A DNA stretch of 59,956 nt from Cercophora sp. LCS_1 (GCA_036250225.1 JAPZLL010000078.1:1-59956), one strand, 5' to 3'. Shown: positions 33,819 to 45,171, counted from the stretch's first letter. Numbers and translations: made by a program. The notes: generated from the letters alone by a model not told the origin.

Positions 33819-34958
33819 CTAAGTCCCCGTAGCCTCTCTGTAGAACGAAATACTCCTGCTCGCGCCAGCAGCAGCAAACATCTCGCCCTTACTCATACCC
33901 GCTGGCAAGATCCGCCCAGCCTTGGGCAACCAACGAACCGCCCAAACCGCCGACTCGGTCTCGCTATGCGTAGCAACACAGACAGCCCTGGCAACATCCC
34001 AAACCTTTACCTTGCCATCCATAGAGCCGCTAAGAAGATACTCGCCCGTATCATTCCAGTCCAAGGATGTAATCCACGCGGGCCTAACATTAGGCACTGT
34101 TAGATTGGTGACATGCTCGCCGTGCTCCATGTCGTAAATCGCAATAATGCCGGCGTTTCCTGCGGCAGCAAGTCTCTTGCACCCAGGGGAGAAGGCAACA
34201 GCCCTAACCGGCTTCGCCAAACCTATCACAAGTTAGATTCATCGCTCGTCTCCTTCCAAGGGAGAATAACTCACCGGCAAGGGAATATGCCAACCGTCCG
34301 GCATCATTATTAAACACATACACCCCGCCATTCTCATGCCCACTAGCCGTGAACTTCCCGTCCCCGCTCAAATCGACCGACATCGCAAAGCTGCCTCCCC
34401 CGCTACTACTCCCCGTCTCGTACGTGGCGATCTTCTCCCTGCCGTTCAAGTCCCACACGTGTATCTTGCCATCACTCGTGGTACACGCAAGATAGTTCTC
34501 GTCTGCGCTCAGCGCGACCGCCCACACGTCGCCGCCGTTTGTCTTGGTCGGGGCGAGTTCCCACCAGAGCTCGAAGTCGGGGCTGCCCTCGGGGCGGCGC
34601 CAGATCTTGATTTCTCCACCGAAACCGACACTCGCCGCCACGTCGCCTAGTCCACCGCGCGCGGTGGCTACATGGTGGCAGCCGAGCTTGTGGGCGTTGG
34701 TGAGGGTTTGTTGGAGGGGAAAGGAGGGGTCGTTGGTCGCGTGGACGAGGATGTGAGAGGAGCCGCTTGCGGAAATTAAGGAGGAGGGCGTCGGGGCGAG
34801 GGCAAAGACGTCGGTTGGGTGGGCTGTTGTTGGTCAGTTTGGATGTGGGAGAGAGGGGAGGGGCGTCGCACCTTTGTCCACCGTGTGGGTGGTGAGATAC
34901 TGTTTCGACTGTGGTTACTTAGCAGATGTGACATGTCTGAGGGGAGGATTACTACCAT
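33819..34958 (-). CDS. SKI8: WD40 protein Ski8 (Rec14/WDR61)
   Basis: Exons 34956-34958, 34872-34908, 34275-34823 and 33819-34222 close to 330 aa. The first exon is only the ATG; the intron begins at the next base (GTAGTA...CCACAG) and gives MSKQYLTTHTVDKAHPTDVF, the usual Ski8 start. About seven WD repeats follow, e.g. GEIKIWRRPEG, GKIHVWDLNGR, GKVKVWDVARA. Ski8 bridges Ski2 and Ski3 in the cytosolic complex that feeds mRNA to the exosome. It also promotes meiotic double-strand breaks with Spo11 in several fungi. The protein is full length. Confidence 0.9.
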
Positions 34959-35445
34959 TGCTACCTCGCCATGTACTGGCAACTTGCGGTTTGGTGTGGT
35001 GTTGCGTTGAGGTGCGGTGTCTCGACGGGACGGCTTTGCGAATTGTGGTGGGGCAGCTTAGGATTTGGGGAAGGAGGGGCGCGACGTCACAGCAAAGGGA
35101 TCAAGAAGCCGAGCCAACCCCCTGGGAAACGAAACAATCCCATGCTCTGGCAAGATGACTTTTACCGTCAAACCAACCTCTCAGTTATAGTACAACTGTA
35201 GTAGGCTTCGAGACTATGCACGTCAACTACTCATCTTCTTCACCGCTGCGGAGGCGTTTCCACCATTGGGCACTGGAGCCATGCTTTCACGTATGTAATG
35301 ATTTTGACAATCGCATATACAACTCATAGTCTTACAGATGAGCTCAGTTTCCTATCTTCCCAGCCCTTTAACCCAGCCTGCCTGTCACTGGTATACGCAG
35401 TGCTGGTCCCAATTGTCCTGTCCACCGCCTCGGCCGTTCAGATCC
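34959..35445. other. Intergenic, 5' of SKI8 and 3' of MRPL32
   Basis: This region holds the SKI8 promoter and the 3' flank of the ribosomal protein gene. No coding or structural signal is seen. Confidence 0.5.
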
Positions 35446-35931
35446 TTATTTCGTCGTAGAATTGCTCTCTTTCTTAGCCCCCCTCTCCAACTCCTTTTCC
35501 AGAATTCCTGAAAGTCCTATTCCCAGCGTCAGCACCATGTTGCCGTCCAATCGACATCCAAACTTACTCTTGACGCAGTGGGGACAGAGGTGGTGCATCC
35601 TTTTGGTCTCTCCGCAAGCAGGGCATTTGCACAGATTCGTAACATCCTTCAAAGCCTTTCCAGCCAACTGCCTATGCCTCTTCTTGCTGTGGGATGTCTT
35701 CTTCTTTGGCACTGCCCTGAGGACTGACTCCCAGATATCCCCAAGCAACGACCCTAATGATGGCAAACCAAGCTGGAATGCGGGAACGCCAATTGCCATA
35801 GACGGGAGAAAGGGAAGGGAGAATCGGTAGTCGACTCGTGATATCCTTGCCGAGAAAAGGTTAGGCAAGAGGAGTCGTGGAAGGAAAGAGGGGCCCGAGG
35901 CTATCCTCATCGCCGGTGTTGCCAATGCCAT
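35446..35931 (-). CDS. MRPL32: Mitochondrial ribosomal protein bL32m
   Basis: Exons 35568-35931 and 35446-35516 close to 144 aa. An Arg-rich N-terminus of about 70 residues without acids is the mitochondrial presequence. The mature part begins VPKKKTSHSKKRHRQLAGKA and has the zinc ribbon CPAC...CPHC. The 51-bp intron (35517-35567, GTAAGT, branch GCTGAC) is a multiple of three and has no stop, so an unspliced reading would add 17 residues after the zinc ribbon. Splicing gives the family end HCVKRLSGILEKEL. It is part of the large mitoribosomal subunit; processing of the yeast protein by the m-AAA protease is known. Confidence 0.9.
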   Translation of the reverse strand: MALATPAMRIASGPSFLPRLLLPNLFSARISRVDYRFSLPFLPSMAIGVPAFQLGLPSLGSLLGDIWESVLRAVPKKKTSHSKKRHRQLAGKALKDVTNLCKCPACGETKRMHHLCPHCVKSKFGCRLDGNMVLTLGIGLSGILEKELERGAKKESNSTTK

Positions 35932-36542
35932 TGTTTGATCGTGTTTCCGGTCGCTTGATAATCGCTACAGCCTTTCTCTATGAGCCCTTATTTCCCAGCC
36001 GCCCGCCTGTTTGCTGCGCCCGTTCCCGTCTCGGTGCCGTAGCCTTGGTTGTCGTGGTCGTTGTCGTTGCGAATCGTCAATGGCGATGCGAGCTCGTCCA
36101 AAAAAAATGTTAGCGGATCTCCAGATGAATTGTTCCACTCAAGCGTTGACGGCCAAACCGGGATCGCACGGTCCACCCCCAGCCAAGCTGCTGCTGGTTT
36201 GATAGCGCGGCTAAACCCGATCAGGACGTGCCTGAAGCACGGACTCCACCAAGCCAATCAAGTGAGGCCAGCAGCTGCCCCTTTCCCCAGCCCAGCTCTG
36301 AGACCCCTTGGACGGAAATTATTGTTTGGCACGACAGTTGCCGGAGGCGGGAAGGTGCGAAGAAATTCATCGTTTCCCTGAACCTCACCGAACCGCTTCG
36401 ACCTCGCCATCTCCAATCTGTCAAACCTGTCTCCCCTCGCGTCTCGTCGAACGGCCCGCTGCCAAAGCTCCTACCGAGTTATTCCCAATCGCTTTTTGGT
36501 CTAGAAGAGAGCTCCCAACACTTTATCAATCCCACGGAAAAA
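35932..36542. promoter_or_regulatory. Divergent promoter MRPL32 / CDC10
   Basis: About 610 bp between opposite start codons. The frame upstream of the septin ATG stays open for over 100 codons without family similarity and is taken as leader sequence. Confidence 0.55.
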
Positions 36543-37687
36543 ATGGCGTCGATGCCCGCTGCTACCATCCATCCCCAGAGCCATGTTGGTTTCGACAGCA
36601 TCACGTCTCAGATCGAGCGCAAGCTCCTGAAGCGTGGATTCCAGTTCAATGTCATCTGCGTCGGTTAGTTGTACCCGCGGCTCAAGCTCGAGCTCGCTCC
36701 ACCCGAAGCACTCCCGCGACTGACGTGTTCATGCACTGCAGGCCAGACTGGTCTGGGCAAGTCGACACTGATCAACACCATCTTTGCGTCGCACCTCATC
36801 GAATCCAAGGGCAGGCTTAACCCGGATGAAGTTATTCGCTCCACCACCGAGATCCAGTCCGTGTCGCACATCATCGAGGAGAATAACGTCCGCCTCCGAT
36901 TGAACATTGTTGACACGCCCGGCTACGGCGATCTAATCAACAACGACCGCTGCTGGGATCCCATTGTCAAGTACATTAAGGATCAGCACTCCGCCTACCT
37001 GCGAAAAGAGCTCACGGCCCAGCGTGAGCGCTACATCCAGGACACGCGCATCCACTGCTGCTTGTTCTTCATTCAGCCCTCGGGCCACTCCCTCAAGCCA
37101 ATTGACATTGTCGTTCTCAAGAAGCTTTCGGACGTGGTCAATGTCGTTCCCGTCATCGCAAAGGCCGATTCCCTTACTCTGGAGGAGAGGCAGGCGTTCA
37201 AGGAGCGCATCAAGGAGGAGTTCGCCTTCCACAACCTCAAGATGTACCCCTATGACAACGATGAGCTTGACGAGGAGGAGCGGGCTGTCAACACCCAAAT
37301 CAAGGTTTGTCTAGAGTCCCAGGATGACATTGATGGCACAGCTAACCAATTGGCCAGGATCTGATTCCCTTCGCCGTTGTCGGTTCTGAGAAGTCGATCA
37401 TTGTCAACGGCAAGCAGGTTCGCGGTCGTCAGAACCGGTGGGGTGTGATCAACGTGGAGGACGAGACCCACTGCGAGTTCATCTATCTCCGAAACTTCCT
37501 TCTCCGCACCCACCTCCAAGACCTGATTGAGACGACGTCCCAGATCCACTACGAGACGTTCCGTGCCAAGCAGCTTTTGGCCCTCAAGGAGAGCAGCGCA
37601 CAAGGCCATGGCAGCAGACCCATCAGCCCTGCTGCTGACCGCGAGATGAGCCGGAGCTCGCAACGGATGACGATGAACGGCTACTAA
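36543..37687 (+). CDS. CDC10: Septin Cdc10 (AspD class)
   Basis: Three exons (36543-36663, 36742-37304, 37358-37687) close to 337 aa. The start is set by the Cdc10-like N-terminus SHVGFDSITSQIERKLLK. GTPase motifs: P-loop GQTGLGKST (41-49), DTPG (98-101) and AKAD (180-183). The septin unique element follows (DLIPFAVVGSE, RQNRWGVINVED, FLLRTHLQDLIETTS). There is no C-terminal coiled coil, as expected for the Cdc10 class. Septins form hetero-octameric rods and filaments at septa, branch points and the cortex. Cdc10 occupies the central position of the octamer. The protein is intact. Confidence 0.95.
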
Positions 37688-38232
37688 TCGCCACACGCTT
37701 CGAAGCACATCAACGCGTTCCCTCCCGCCAGCTATGAGTATGAGAGGTCTTGATATCCCGGTGACGGCGGCGGAACGAGGTCTTGATGCAAAATGGGGCC
37801 AGCACAGCAGGGCCAGCGATGGCGCATACGGAGTGGCGTGTTCCAGGTCACACTCGTGGCCTATGGTGTTATGTCGAGTGGGCAAATCGTACTTCCGTGG
37901 ACCGGACTTTGTTACCCTTATTTTCTTTTAGTATCCCGAGCTCCTTCTCATCTTTGCAATTTTCTTAATCACACCAGCCCTCCCCACCTAATAGAGAGCT
38001 AGCTTCGAACCCTTATGGAATACGTACGACATGAAAACGGCCTCAGTGTGATTGTTTATGTCCTGATTGTGATAAGCTGTGCTGAGCCAGGGATACCCTT
38101 TCCTCTGTATGCACACGTCAAGCATGATCCCGCCCCAATTCGGGGTTAGGGTTGTTAGTCCGGATCACCCCGCCATCCGCGTCAAATCGCGTCTCCCAAC
38201 TCATCCATCTTTCAACAAACCCAACATGCATC
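37688..38232. other. Intergenic, 3' of CDC10 and 5' of the OB-fold gene
   Basis: About 545 bp. It contains the septin 3' flank (TTTTCTTTTAG, TTTGCAATTTTC) and the promoter of the next plus-strand gene. No gene is seen. Confidence 0.5.
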
Positions 38233-39795
38233 ATGTCCATATGGGGCAAAATTCGCCGCGAGAGATGCCCCTACCACGGGGTGGTCTCACTCGACCCAAA
38301 CAACCCCATCAATCCAGGTCCGCTGATCGATCGAATCATCTGTGTGAGGGAATACAAAAAGGGATCGCTCTTTCTCGTTGAAGCGATCGATCAGCGGCAG
38401 CTGAGAGGTGGTGGAAGGGCTCTGAGATTGGTTCTTGGAGATGGATACCAATGCCTACAGGCGCTGTTGAAACCGGGGCTGCATTGGATGGTGGACCAGG
38501 GGAGGATTTTTGAGGGGTGTTATGTGCGGTTGGAAGAGGTCGAGGTGGCGAAGACTGGGATGTTGTATTCTGTGGTGAGTGCTTTGTATGTTGTTGGGTG
38601 GAATACCAGGTACATTGAGGAGATTGGAGCGGCGATGCCGGTTACGGAGAGTGCGGATGAGAGTGAGGGGGAGGGAAGCGTGGAGGGGACAGAGAAGGAC
38701 GCCTTCAAGAGGACGGGTGGAGATGATGGGGATCAAGACGTGGGGGGGTTGGAGGTGGCCGCAAAGAGTCCTGGGCAGGAGGGCTTCCAGGTTGGCGGGT
38801 GGGGTGAGGAGGATCTAAAGATGATTGAGGAGAGTTTGGCTCAGCGGGAGGAGATGGCTATCCCGAGGTCGCCGGACACCAACACTAAACCTTCACCTGC
38901 AAACTCGCCTTCATCGTCGCTACCTCCTTCACCATCTCCGGCACCGCCACCCGCGGCACAACGACGCGAAAAGTCGCCATTAGGTGCTCTATCGTCCGTT
39001 CCTTCGTCACCGTTGCCGCCACCATCGTCCGCACAATCACGCAGCAGCTCGCCCACGAGGGTTGCAAAGGCGACACCTTCGACGCCATCCAAAATGTCCC
39101 ATGCCTTTCGGCCGTCGCCCAGGTCAACACCTGGAAGCTTCGTTTCGCCATTCAAGCGCCCGCCACCAAGAACGCCAATAGAAGACATCGACGGTGATGG
39201 TGGTTGCTGTAACTCTCCCGAACGATCCGAGTCTCCTACCCGCGCCCTAACAAACCGGCGGATGGCTACGCCTCCGATCCCACACCCGGAAATCGTACAG
39301 AAGCCAGCAACCGCGGCATCGTCGAATCCAGCGTCGGCGTCGAAACCAGCAGCGAAGCCTTGGGTCGCGACGGACCCCACACAACCATTGAAGCTGACCC
39401 AGCTCAAGTCAATACCCCATCTCCCCTATAAACAAAACTGGATGTGCAACGTCCTTGCCGTTATCGCCTCCCTTTCGGAGGTGGAACCTTCGACTCTCCC
39501 GCCATTCAAAGGAAAACAACGCACGGCTCGTCTGGCGGATGCAAGTACCACCAAGAGGGTGATCTTGACGGTCTTTCTTGATGCGGAGGAGTTTACGCCA
39601 GAAGTCGGCAGCGTAGTGTTGCTCATGGGCGTCAAAAACCATCGGTTCGATGGGGGTTGTCTGAAGAAGTATGAGAGTGATAGGCCCACGTCTGGCATGA
39701 GCTGGTGGGCGGAAGACCCGGGGACATTACAATGGTGTGGGGAGGAAGTGGCCGGGTTGAGAGCCTGGTGGGCGGAGCAAGGCACTGGACAGTGA
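38233..39795 (+). CDS. Uncharacterised protein with RPA70N-like and second OB-fold-like regions
   Basis: An uninterrupted 520-residue frame; ATG 38233 gives MSIWGKIRRERCPYHG. Residues about 25-125 (IICVREY, RALRLVLGDGYQCLQALLKP, GRIFEGCYVRLEEVEV) follow the strand order of the N-terminal OB fold of replication protein A large subunit. A 220-residue Ser/Pro-rich acidic linker with many SP and TP sites follows. The C-terminal 130 residues (LPYKQNWMCNVLAVIASLS, TTKRVILTVFLDAEEFTPEV, GVKNHRFDGGCLKKY, SWWAEDPGTLQWC) look like another OB fold. I do not recognise a named family. Single-strand DNA or protein binding in the nucleus is inferred only. Confidence 0.7.
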   Translation: MSIWGKIRRERCPYHGVVSLDPNNPINPGPLIDRIICVREYKKGSLFLVEAIDQRQLRGGGRALRLVLGDGYQCLQALLKPGLHWMVDQGRIFEGCYVRLEEVEVAKTGMLYSVVSALYVVGWNTRYIEEIGAAMPVTESADESEGEGSVEGTEKDAFKRTGGDDGDQDVGGLEVAAKSPGQEGFQVGGWGEEDLKMIEESLAQREEMAIPRSPDTNTKPSPANSPSSSLPPSPSPAPPPAAQRREKSPLGALSSVPSSPLPPPSSAQSRSSSPTRVAKATPSTPSKMSHAFRPSPRSTPGSFVSPFKRPPPRTPIEDIDGDGGCCNSPERSESPTRALTNRRMATPPIPHPEIVQKPATAASSNPASASKPAAKPWVATDPTQPLKLTQLKSIPHLPYKQNWMCNVLAVIASLSEVEPSTLPPFKGKQRTARLADASTTKRVILTVFLDAEEFTPEVGSVVLLMGVKNHRFDGGCLKKYESDRPTSGMSWWAEDPGTLQWCGEEVAGLRAWWAEQGTGQ

Positions 39796-39852
39796 GAGAG
39801 AGCTGTGATTTGACAGTGAGGGAGAGCAGTGACTTGACAGTGAAAGGGAGGA
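39787..39852 (+). repeat. Short tandem repeat, 24-bp unit
   Basis: Three imperfect units beginning GACAGTGA and running through GAGAG to TTT or GGAG. It overlaps the stop codon of the OB-fold gene, so the array extends from its last codons into the 3' flank. Confidence 0.7.
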
Positions 39853-41379
39853 GATAGGGTTTGATTTGTGGGCGTTTTGGAGTTCTTTATGATACCCCGA
39901 TACCTAGTAGCGCAGCATTTGATCATATACTATCGTGATTTAAGTTGGTTTCGTCCTTGGGTTTAGGGAATGCTACTGGGTAGTGAGATCTACATACTAC
40001 TCAGTATGGCCCTGCTTTCACGTGTGAATGGTCCATCGACACATGAGATCTTGACCTCTTTTTGTGAACATATACTCACATCATTCGCGTTGATTCTGTC
40101 CACTTGATGCCTTGTCTCCTCTGTGACTTGCAGAACGTGGGCGAAAATGAATTAGATATTTGCTTACTTTCGACCGTTCTAATGATAGTTATCTCATTTT
40201 GACTTGGCAGGGAAGTTTGTCATGTTTGTCATGTTTGAAATTTCATAGAATCCTGGCATGTTCTCATTTCTCACTCAGGAATGAAAAATTCGTCTCAGGA
40301 CTTCTTGAAACATTTCACGATATTGACCTTAGTGATGAAGAATCTTCTTTCAGGTATAGATTGAGAAAACAAGCCCATCAAAATAATATCGAATGTTTTG
40401 CTTGTAAAGATATGGTAGGTAGGTAGGTGGGTGGTGTGGTGTGGTCAACTCCGGCTTCTGGCTGAGAGTTAGGGTCTCCCTACGATCCCGACTGTCGTGC
40501 TGTTTACAGAACTTGCAGCTTCTAGCATGCTTGGGTATACCCTCACAAGCCGTGTGCGAGCCCCAAGTCGCTTGTGTTGGGACGCCAAGACCCACCTTGC
40601 ATATTTCCAGCGTCTTCCACGGTTGGAAAAATCTTCCTTCGGCTTTGTTTCAAAAAAGTCCAAAATCATGATGAGTGCAATGCGGCAAGTCACGTCCTGG
40701 CGGCTGATGGCGGTAAAGCAAGCCGTCGGCGTCAGCGGTCATGCGACCATAAGCGAATGAAAAAAGGGAATTTCTTGGCCGACGTCGGTCGGTGACGCAG
40801 GCGAAGTCATCGCGAAGCCCCGCCGCAAAATCCACCCAAAAGCCGGCAGGCCGGCACTTGCCACTTGCGACAGAAAAGCGTGTATAGGGAATTGGACGGG
40901 TTTCTGCCACTCGGGGAAAAATCACTGCAAAGGGTATTAAATTAATGAGCTTATTGCAGAGTGCTTAAAGCACACTTTGGTGTTTTCCTGACAAATCCCG
41001 TCTGTCTTTTTGATAGAGATCTAGCAGAACTGAACGATACCTCTCTCCTGCCCAGCGTATTGTTTTCTGTACGGGCCCACCTGCTCCTTCAGGCCCCACA
41101 AAACCCATTGGACGGCAGCGCTGTGCCCTGACTTCATGGGGCGCTTTCACAATCAAGGGTCCTGCTGCGGGCATGCCCAGAGTCTGGGGTAACAACGTCA
41201 TCGTCGTCCTTTGCTGCGATGCAAGCCAATCTTCAAGATGGCCGTACACTTGACGGCCCTGATGGAGGGGGGTATTAAACCGGGATGCTTTCTCCGAAAG
41301 AATGATTGTTTTCGAGACACCGACTGGCCTTTTTGGAGCATCTTGAGCTGAAAGCCGAAGCCTAGCTATCTCTGTCACA
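39853..41379. other. Long 5' region of the hexose transporter gene
   Basis: About 1.5 kb without a recognisable gene. Short direct repeats occur (GTTTGTCATGTTTGTCATGTTTG near 40214) and a GGTAGGTAGGTAGGTGGG tract near 40417. A long regulatory region is usual for sugar-transporter genes, but no specific site can be assigned. Confidence 0.45.
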
Positions 41380-43258
41380 ATGTTGGGACGCAAGTAAGTC
41401 TCTCCCCCTCTGGCTTATACCCCTGGTCGTGACTGACACCAACCCCGACAGGTCCATCCGCGTCAATGGCGCCGACTGCGGCGTCGAAGCTCTCATCCTA
41501 GGAGCTGTTACCTCGATCGGCGGGTTCCTTTTCGGTTATGACACTGGTCAGATCAGTGGCATGCTCCTGTTTAGCGACTTTATAAATCGCTTCGGTCAGG
41601 ACCAGGGAGATGGCACCAAGGATTGGCAGCCCATCATCAAGTCCCTGCTGGTGTCGTTGATGAGTATTGGTACCTTGATTGGTGCCTTGTCGGGCGCCTA
41701 GTATGTTGTACCCTTCGCATACCTAATGCCACATATGCTAACATCTCACAGCACTGCTGACTGGTGGGGTCGACGAAAGAGCTTGAGCTTTGGTGTTTGC
41801 GTCTTCTGCATTGGCAACATCATCCAGATCACCGCCATGAACTCGTGGGTCCACATGATGATGGGTCGATTCGTCGCCGGTCTTGGTATCGGTAACCTCT
41901 CGGTCGGTGTGCCCATGTTCCAGTCCGAGTGCTCGCCCCGTGAGATCCGTGGTGCGGTCGTCGCGACATACCAGCTGCTCATCACTTTCGGCATCCTCGT
42001 TTCCAACATCATCAACTACGGAGTCCGCACCATCGAAGACTCAAGCGCGTCTTGGAGGATTGTCATTGGCCTCGGCATCGCCTTTTCGCTCCCTCTTGGT
42101 ATCGGCATCCTCCTGGTCCCCGAGTCGCCCCGCTGGCTCGCTGGTCGTCATGACTGGGATGGTGCCCGCATGTCCATGGCTCGCCTCCGCGGCATGAAGG
42201 ACGATCCTAAGAATCCACTCGTCGAGCGCGATCTACAGGAAATGTACAACAATATCGAGAAGGAGAAGAGCGTTGGCGTCGGTAGCTGGCTTGAATGCTT
42301 CACCGGAAAGCCCTCTGGCATCCCCAAGCTCGTCTACAGAACCTTCCTCGGCATCGGCATTCACTTCCTCCAGCAGTTCACGGGTGTCAACTACTTCTTC
42401 TACTACGGCGCCACCATTTTTGCGTCCGCCGGTGTTGATGACCCCATCCAGACACAGCTCATCCTCGGCGCCGTCAATGTCGCCCTGACCTTTTACGGCC
42501 TCTATGTTGTTGAGAAGTATGGCCGTCGCTGGCCACTCTTCATTGGTGCCCTCTGGCAAGCTGCCTGGCTTTTTGTCTTTGCCTCCGTCGGAACAGCCAT
42601 GGACCCGGAGAACAACCGCACTGCGGGTATCGTCATGATTGTCTCGGCTTGCATGTTTATCGCCTCCTTTGCTGGGTAAGCTCTGCCCTTCTTCCGACTA
42701 TTTCTCGTCGTCTGGGACTGGATTGACTGACACTTCGCACAGCACCTGGGGCCCAATCGCATGGGTTGTCATCGGCGAGACTTTCCCCCTCCGCACCCGC
42801 GCAAAGCAAGCCTCTCTGGCTACAGCCTCGAACTGGTTTGGAAATTGTAAGCAGCTCCATCCCATTTTCCCCTTACCTCTTCACTAACGTCTACAGTCCT
42901 CCTCTCCTTCCTCACTCCCATCGCAACAGACGCCATCTCATACAACTTTGGCTACGTATTCGCGGGGTGCAACCTGGCGGCTGCGGCCCTCGTGTGGTTC
43001 TTCCTGTACGAATCGCGCACCCTCAGCTTGGAGAACGTCGACCGCATGTATGGTGAGAAGGGTGTGAAGCCGTGGACCTCGTCCAAGTGGACGCCGCCTG
43101 GATATATCACCCGCAAGCAGAGAGATGAAACATATCATGAGGACGACGATGCCACGCGGGTTGGTAGCCATGAGACGCCGCGTGGGAAGAGCATCGAGAA
43201 GACCCACAGTGGAGTCGCGAGTGAGGGACGGAGGGAGGATGTTGGACGGGTTGTTTGA
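41380..43258 (+). CDS. MFS hexose transporter
   Basis: Five exons (41380-41393, 41452-41700, 41752-42675, 42743-42846, 42897-43258) close to 550 aa. The first exon is 14 nt (MLGR plus two bases). Sugar-porter marks: GGFLFGYDTGQISGM in helix 1, DWWGRRKS after helix 2, RFVAGLGIGNLSVGVPMF, PESPRWL before the central loop, QQFTGVNYFFYYG in helix 7 and KYGRRWPLF. The usual PETKG motif is degraded to YESRTLSLENVDRMY, though its second half is kept. Twelve helices are visible. It should carry glucose or related hexoses by proton symport at the plasma membrane. The exact substrate cannot be read from sequence. Confidence 0.9.
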
Positions 43259-43769
43259 GGGCATCTATCATATTTGATGAGTCATGATGTGAGTGTATGA
43301 TATGACGTTGGTGGTCTGTACTCGTATTTTTATTATTGGAGGTTTTTGCTGCCAAAAGTGCTATTCAAAGGATATTTATTCTACGCATTCAATCATCTAC
43401 CCGCGGCGACTGCCCTTCCATGTACACCACTCGCGAATCAATATCATTCCTGGAGAGTAAAATATCCTCTCACCAACCAGAAAGTATCCAGCATCAAATA
43501 CGCCTTGTCGATCTGCCTTGAAGGATCCATATCATTGTTTTTTCGTCCCGTCCGGGACGGCGATCAAACCACCTTCCCCATCCAGACGCTTATCTGCATG
43601 CAGTGACGCGACAGGGTCCCTTCACCAACACCTGAGCGCTTATGATGATTCTGTGGACGCCTTTTCCTGAAAGCTCGGCTTCGTTTACACAGCATCGTGC
43701 AGATCGATGTACACACATTGATTGCCTCTGAGCGCAAATTCTCAAGCCACGGCGACGACTTTTCTCACA
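43259..43769. other. Intergenic, hexose transporter to aldo-keto reductase
   Basis: About 510 bp between two plus-strand genes. It contains the transporter 3' flank and the reductase promoter. No further feature is seen. Confidence 0.5.
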
Positions 43770-44804
43770 ATGCCGAAAAGAAAACACGCCTCAATCTCTC
43801 AAGATGCACTCACTTCCTCATCAACCGTCAAGCTCAACAGCGGCTACACTATGCCCCTCCTCGGCTTCGGTGTAAGTTCATCACCACCCTATTTCCAAAC
43901 CATACATGGCACTAACACCACCAGGTCTGGCAAATGTACCATCTTCCCCCATCTTCCTTCCCATTCTCACCTCTCCTATGAAAACTAACGCCCACAAAGC
44001 CCCGAACCCCAAACCGCCAAAGCCGTAACCGACGCTCTAAAAGCCGGCTACCGCCACATCGACACAGCAATCGTCTACCGCAACGAAGCAGCCTGCGCCT
44101 CCGCCGTCCTCGCCATGTCATCCTCGATCCCACGCTCCTCCATCTTTTTCACAACCAAAATCCCCACTCCCTCGGGCATTTCCTACGACGCAACAAAATC
44201 CCACATCGCCTCCTCCCTCGCCGCCACTAATCTCACCTGCATCGACCTCGTCCTCCTCCACGGGCCCGCAGGCGGTTCATCCAACCGCAAAGGCGCATGG
44301 AAAGCCCTCGTCGAGGCGGTCAACGACGGTGCAGTGCGCAGCATAGGTGTGAGTAACTACGGGATCCATCATCTGAACCAACTCGAGGAGCACATACAAG
44401 AGCTCGAGGCTGAGAAGCCCGGTTCGGGTGGTGTCTTGTCCGTGGGCCAATGGCAGGTTCATCCGTGGTGTGAGAGAAGGGAAATCACCGAGTGGTGTAG
44501 GAAGAGGGGGGTGGTAGTGCAGGCGTATAGTCCGTTGGCGAGAGGAACGAGGTGGAAGGATAAAATGCTGAAAGAGATGATGGCCAAGTATAAAAAGACG
44601 GGCGCGCAGGTTTTGCTTCGGTGGAGCTTGCAAAAGGGGTACGTGCCGATTGTGAAGAGCAAGACAGCCAAGAGGATTAAGGAGAACATGGGCGTTTGGG
44701 ATTGGGAGATGGAGGAGGAGGATGTGGCGAGGTTGGAGACGGGGGAGTATAAGCCTTTGTATTGGGATCCGACGAAGAGTGGGTTGGAGGATCTGGTGCC
44801 GTAG
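43770..44804 (+). CDS. Aldo-keto reductase
   Basis: Three exons (43770-43871, 43925-43935, 44000-44804) close to 305 aa. Exon 2 is an 11-nt micro-exon (GTCTGGCAAAT); with it the protein reads GYTMPLLGFGVWQIPEPQTA, the usual first strand of the family. The catalytic tetrad is present: Asp in YRHIDTA, Tyr in AIVYRNE, Lys in FFTTKI and His in LVLLHGPA. The cofactor site shows SIGVSNYG and a late IVKSKTAKRIKEN. It should reduce aldehydes or ketones with NADPH in the cytosol. The substrate is unknown. The C-terminal loop is typical in length. Confidence 0.9.
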
Positions 44805-45171
44805 GAGTGGTGTCTTGGGAGGGACAGATTGGTTGTCTTGTTGGAGAGGGGATGGACGGGCGTCTTTTGATCTTCGGCTTACTTTTCCCTTTTCCCGATT
44901 TCTAATCGCGGATTCAAGTCTCTTGGTGTTTATCATGAAAGCTATTTTGAAATCATATTTCAAACGCCCCAGGAATACACCCACGAAGAATTACAAGAGA
45001 AATGCGAGTGACACTCAGACAGTTTCCACGGCGTAAAACCCGACTTCAAAGGGCAAAAACATTGGTCAAACGATAAGCCGAAACGGTTTGCCAAATTGGA
45101 TACACGCGTCAAACTAAACTTTACACCAACCAAAAAGAACCAAAAAAAAAAAACAAAAAAAACATCCAGCC
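44805..45171. other. Convergent gap, aldo-keto reductase / nuclease-like gene
   Basis: About 370 bp between two 3' ends. It has a poly-A/AAC tract at 45130-45165 and no gene. Confidence 0.5.

Noticed and set aside
36228..36542. In-frame N-terminal extension of the septin
   Set aside because: No ATG with family support; Cdc10 proteins begin near SHVGFDSIT, and the extension has no conserved sequence.
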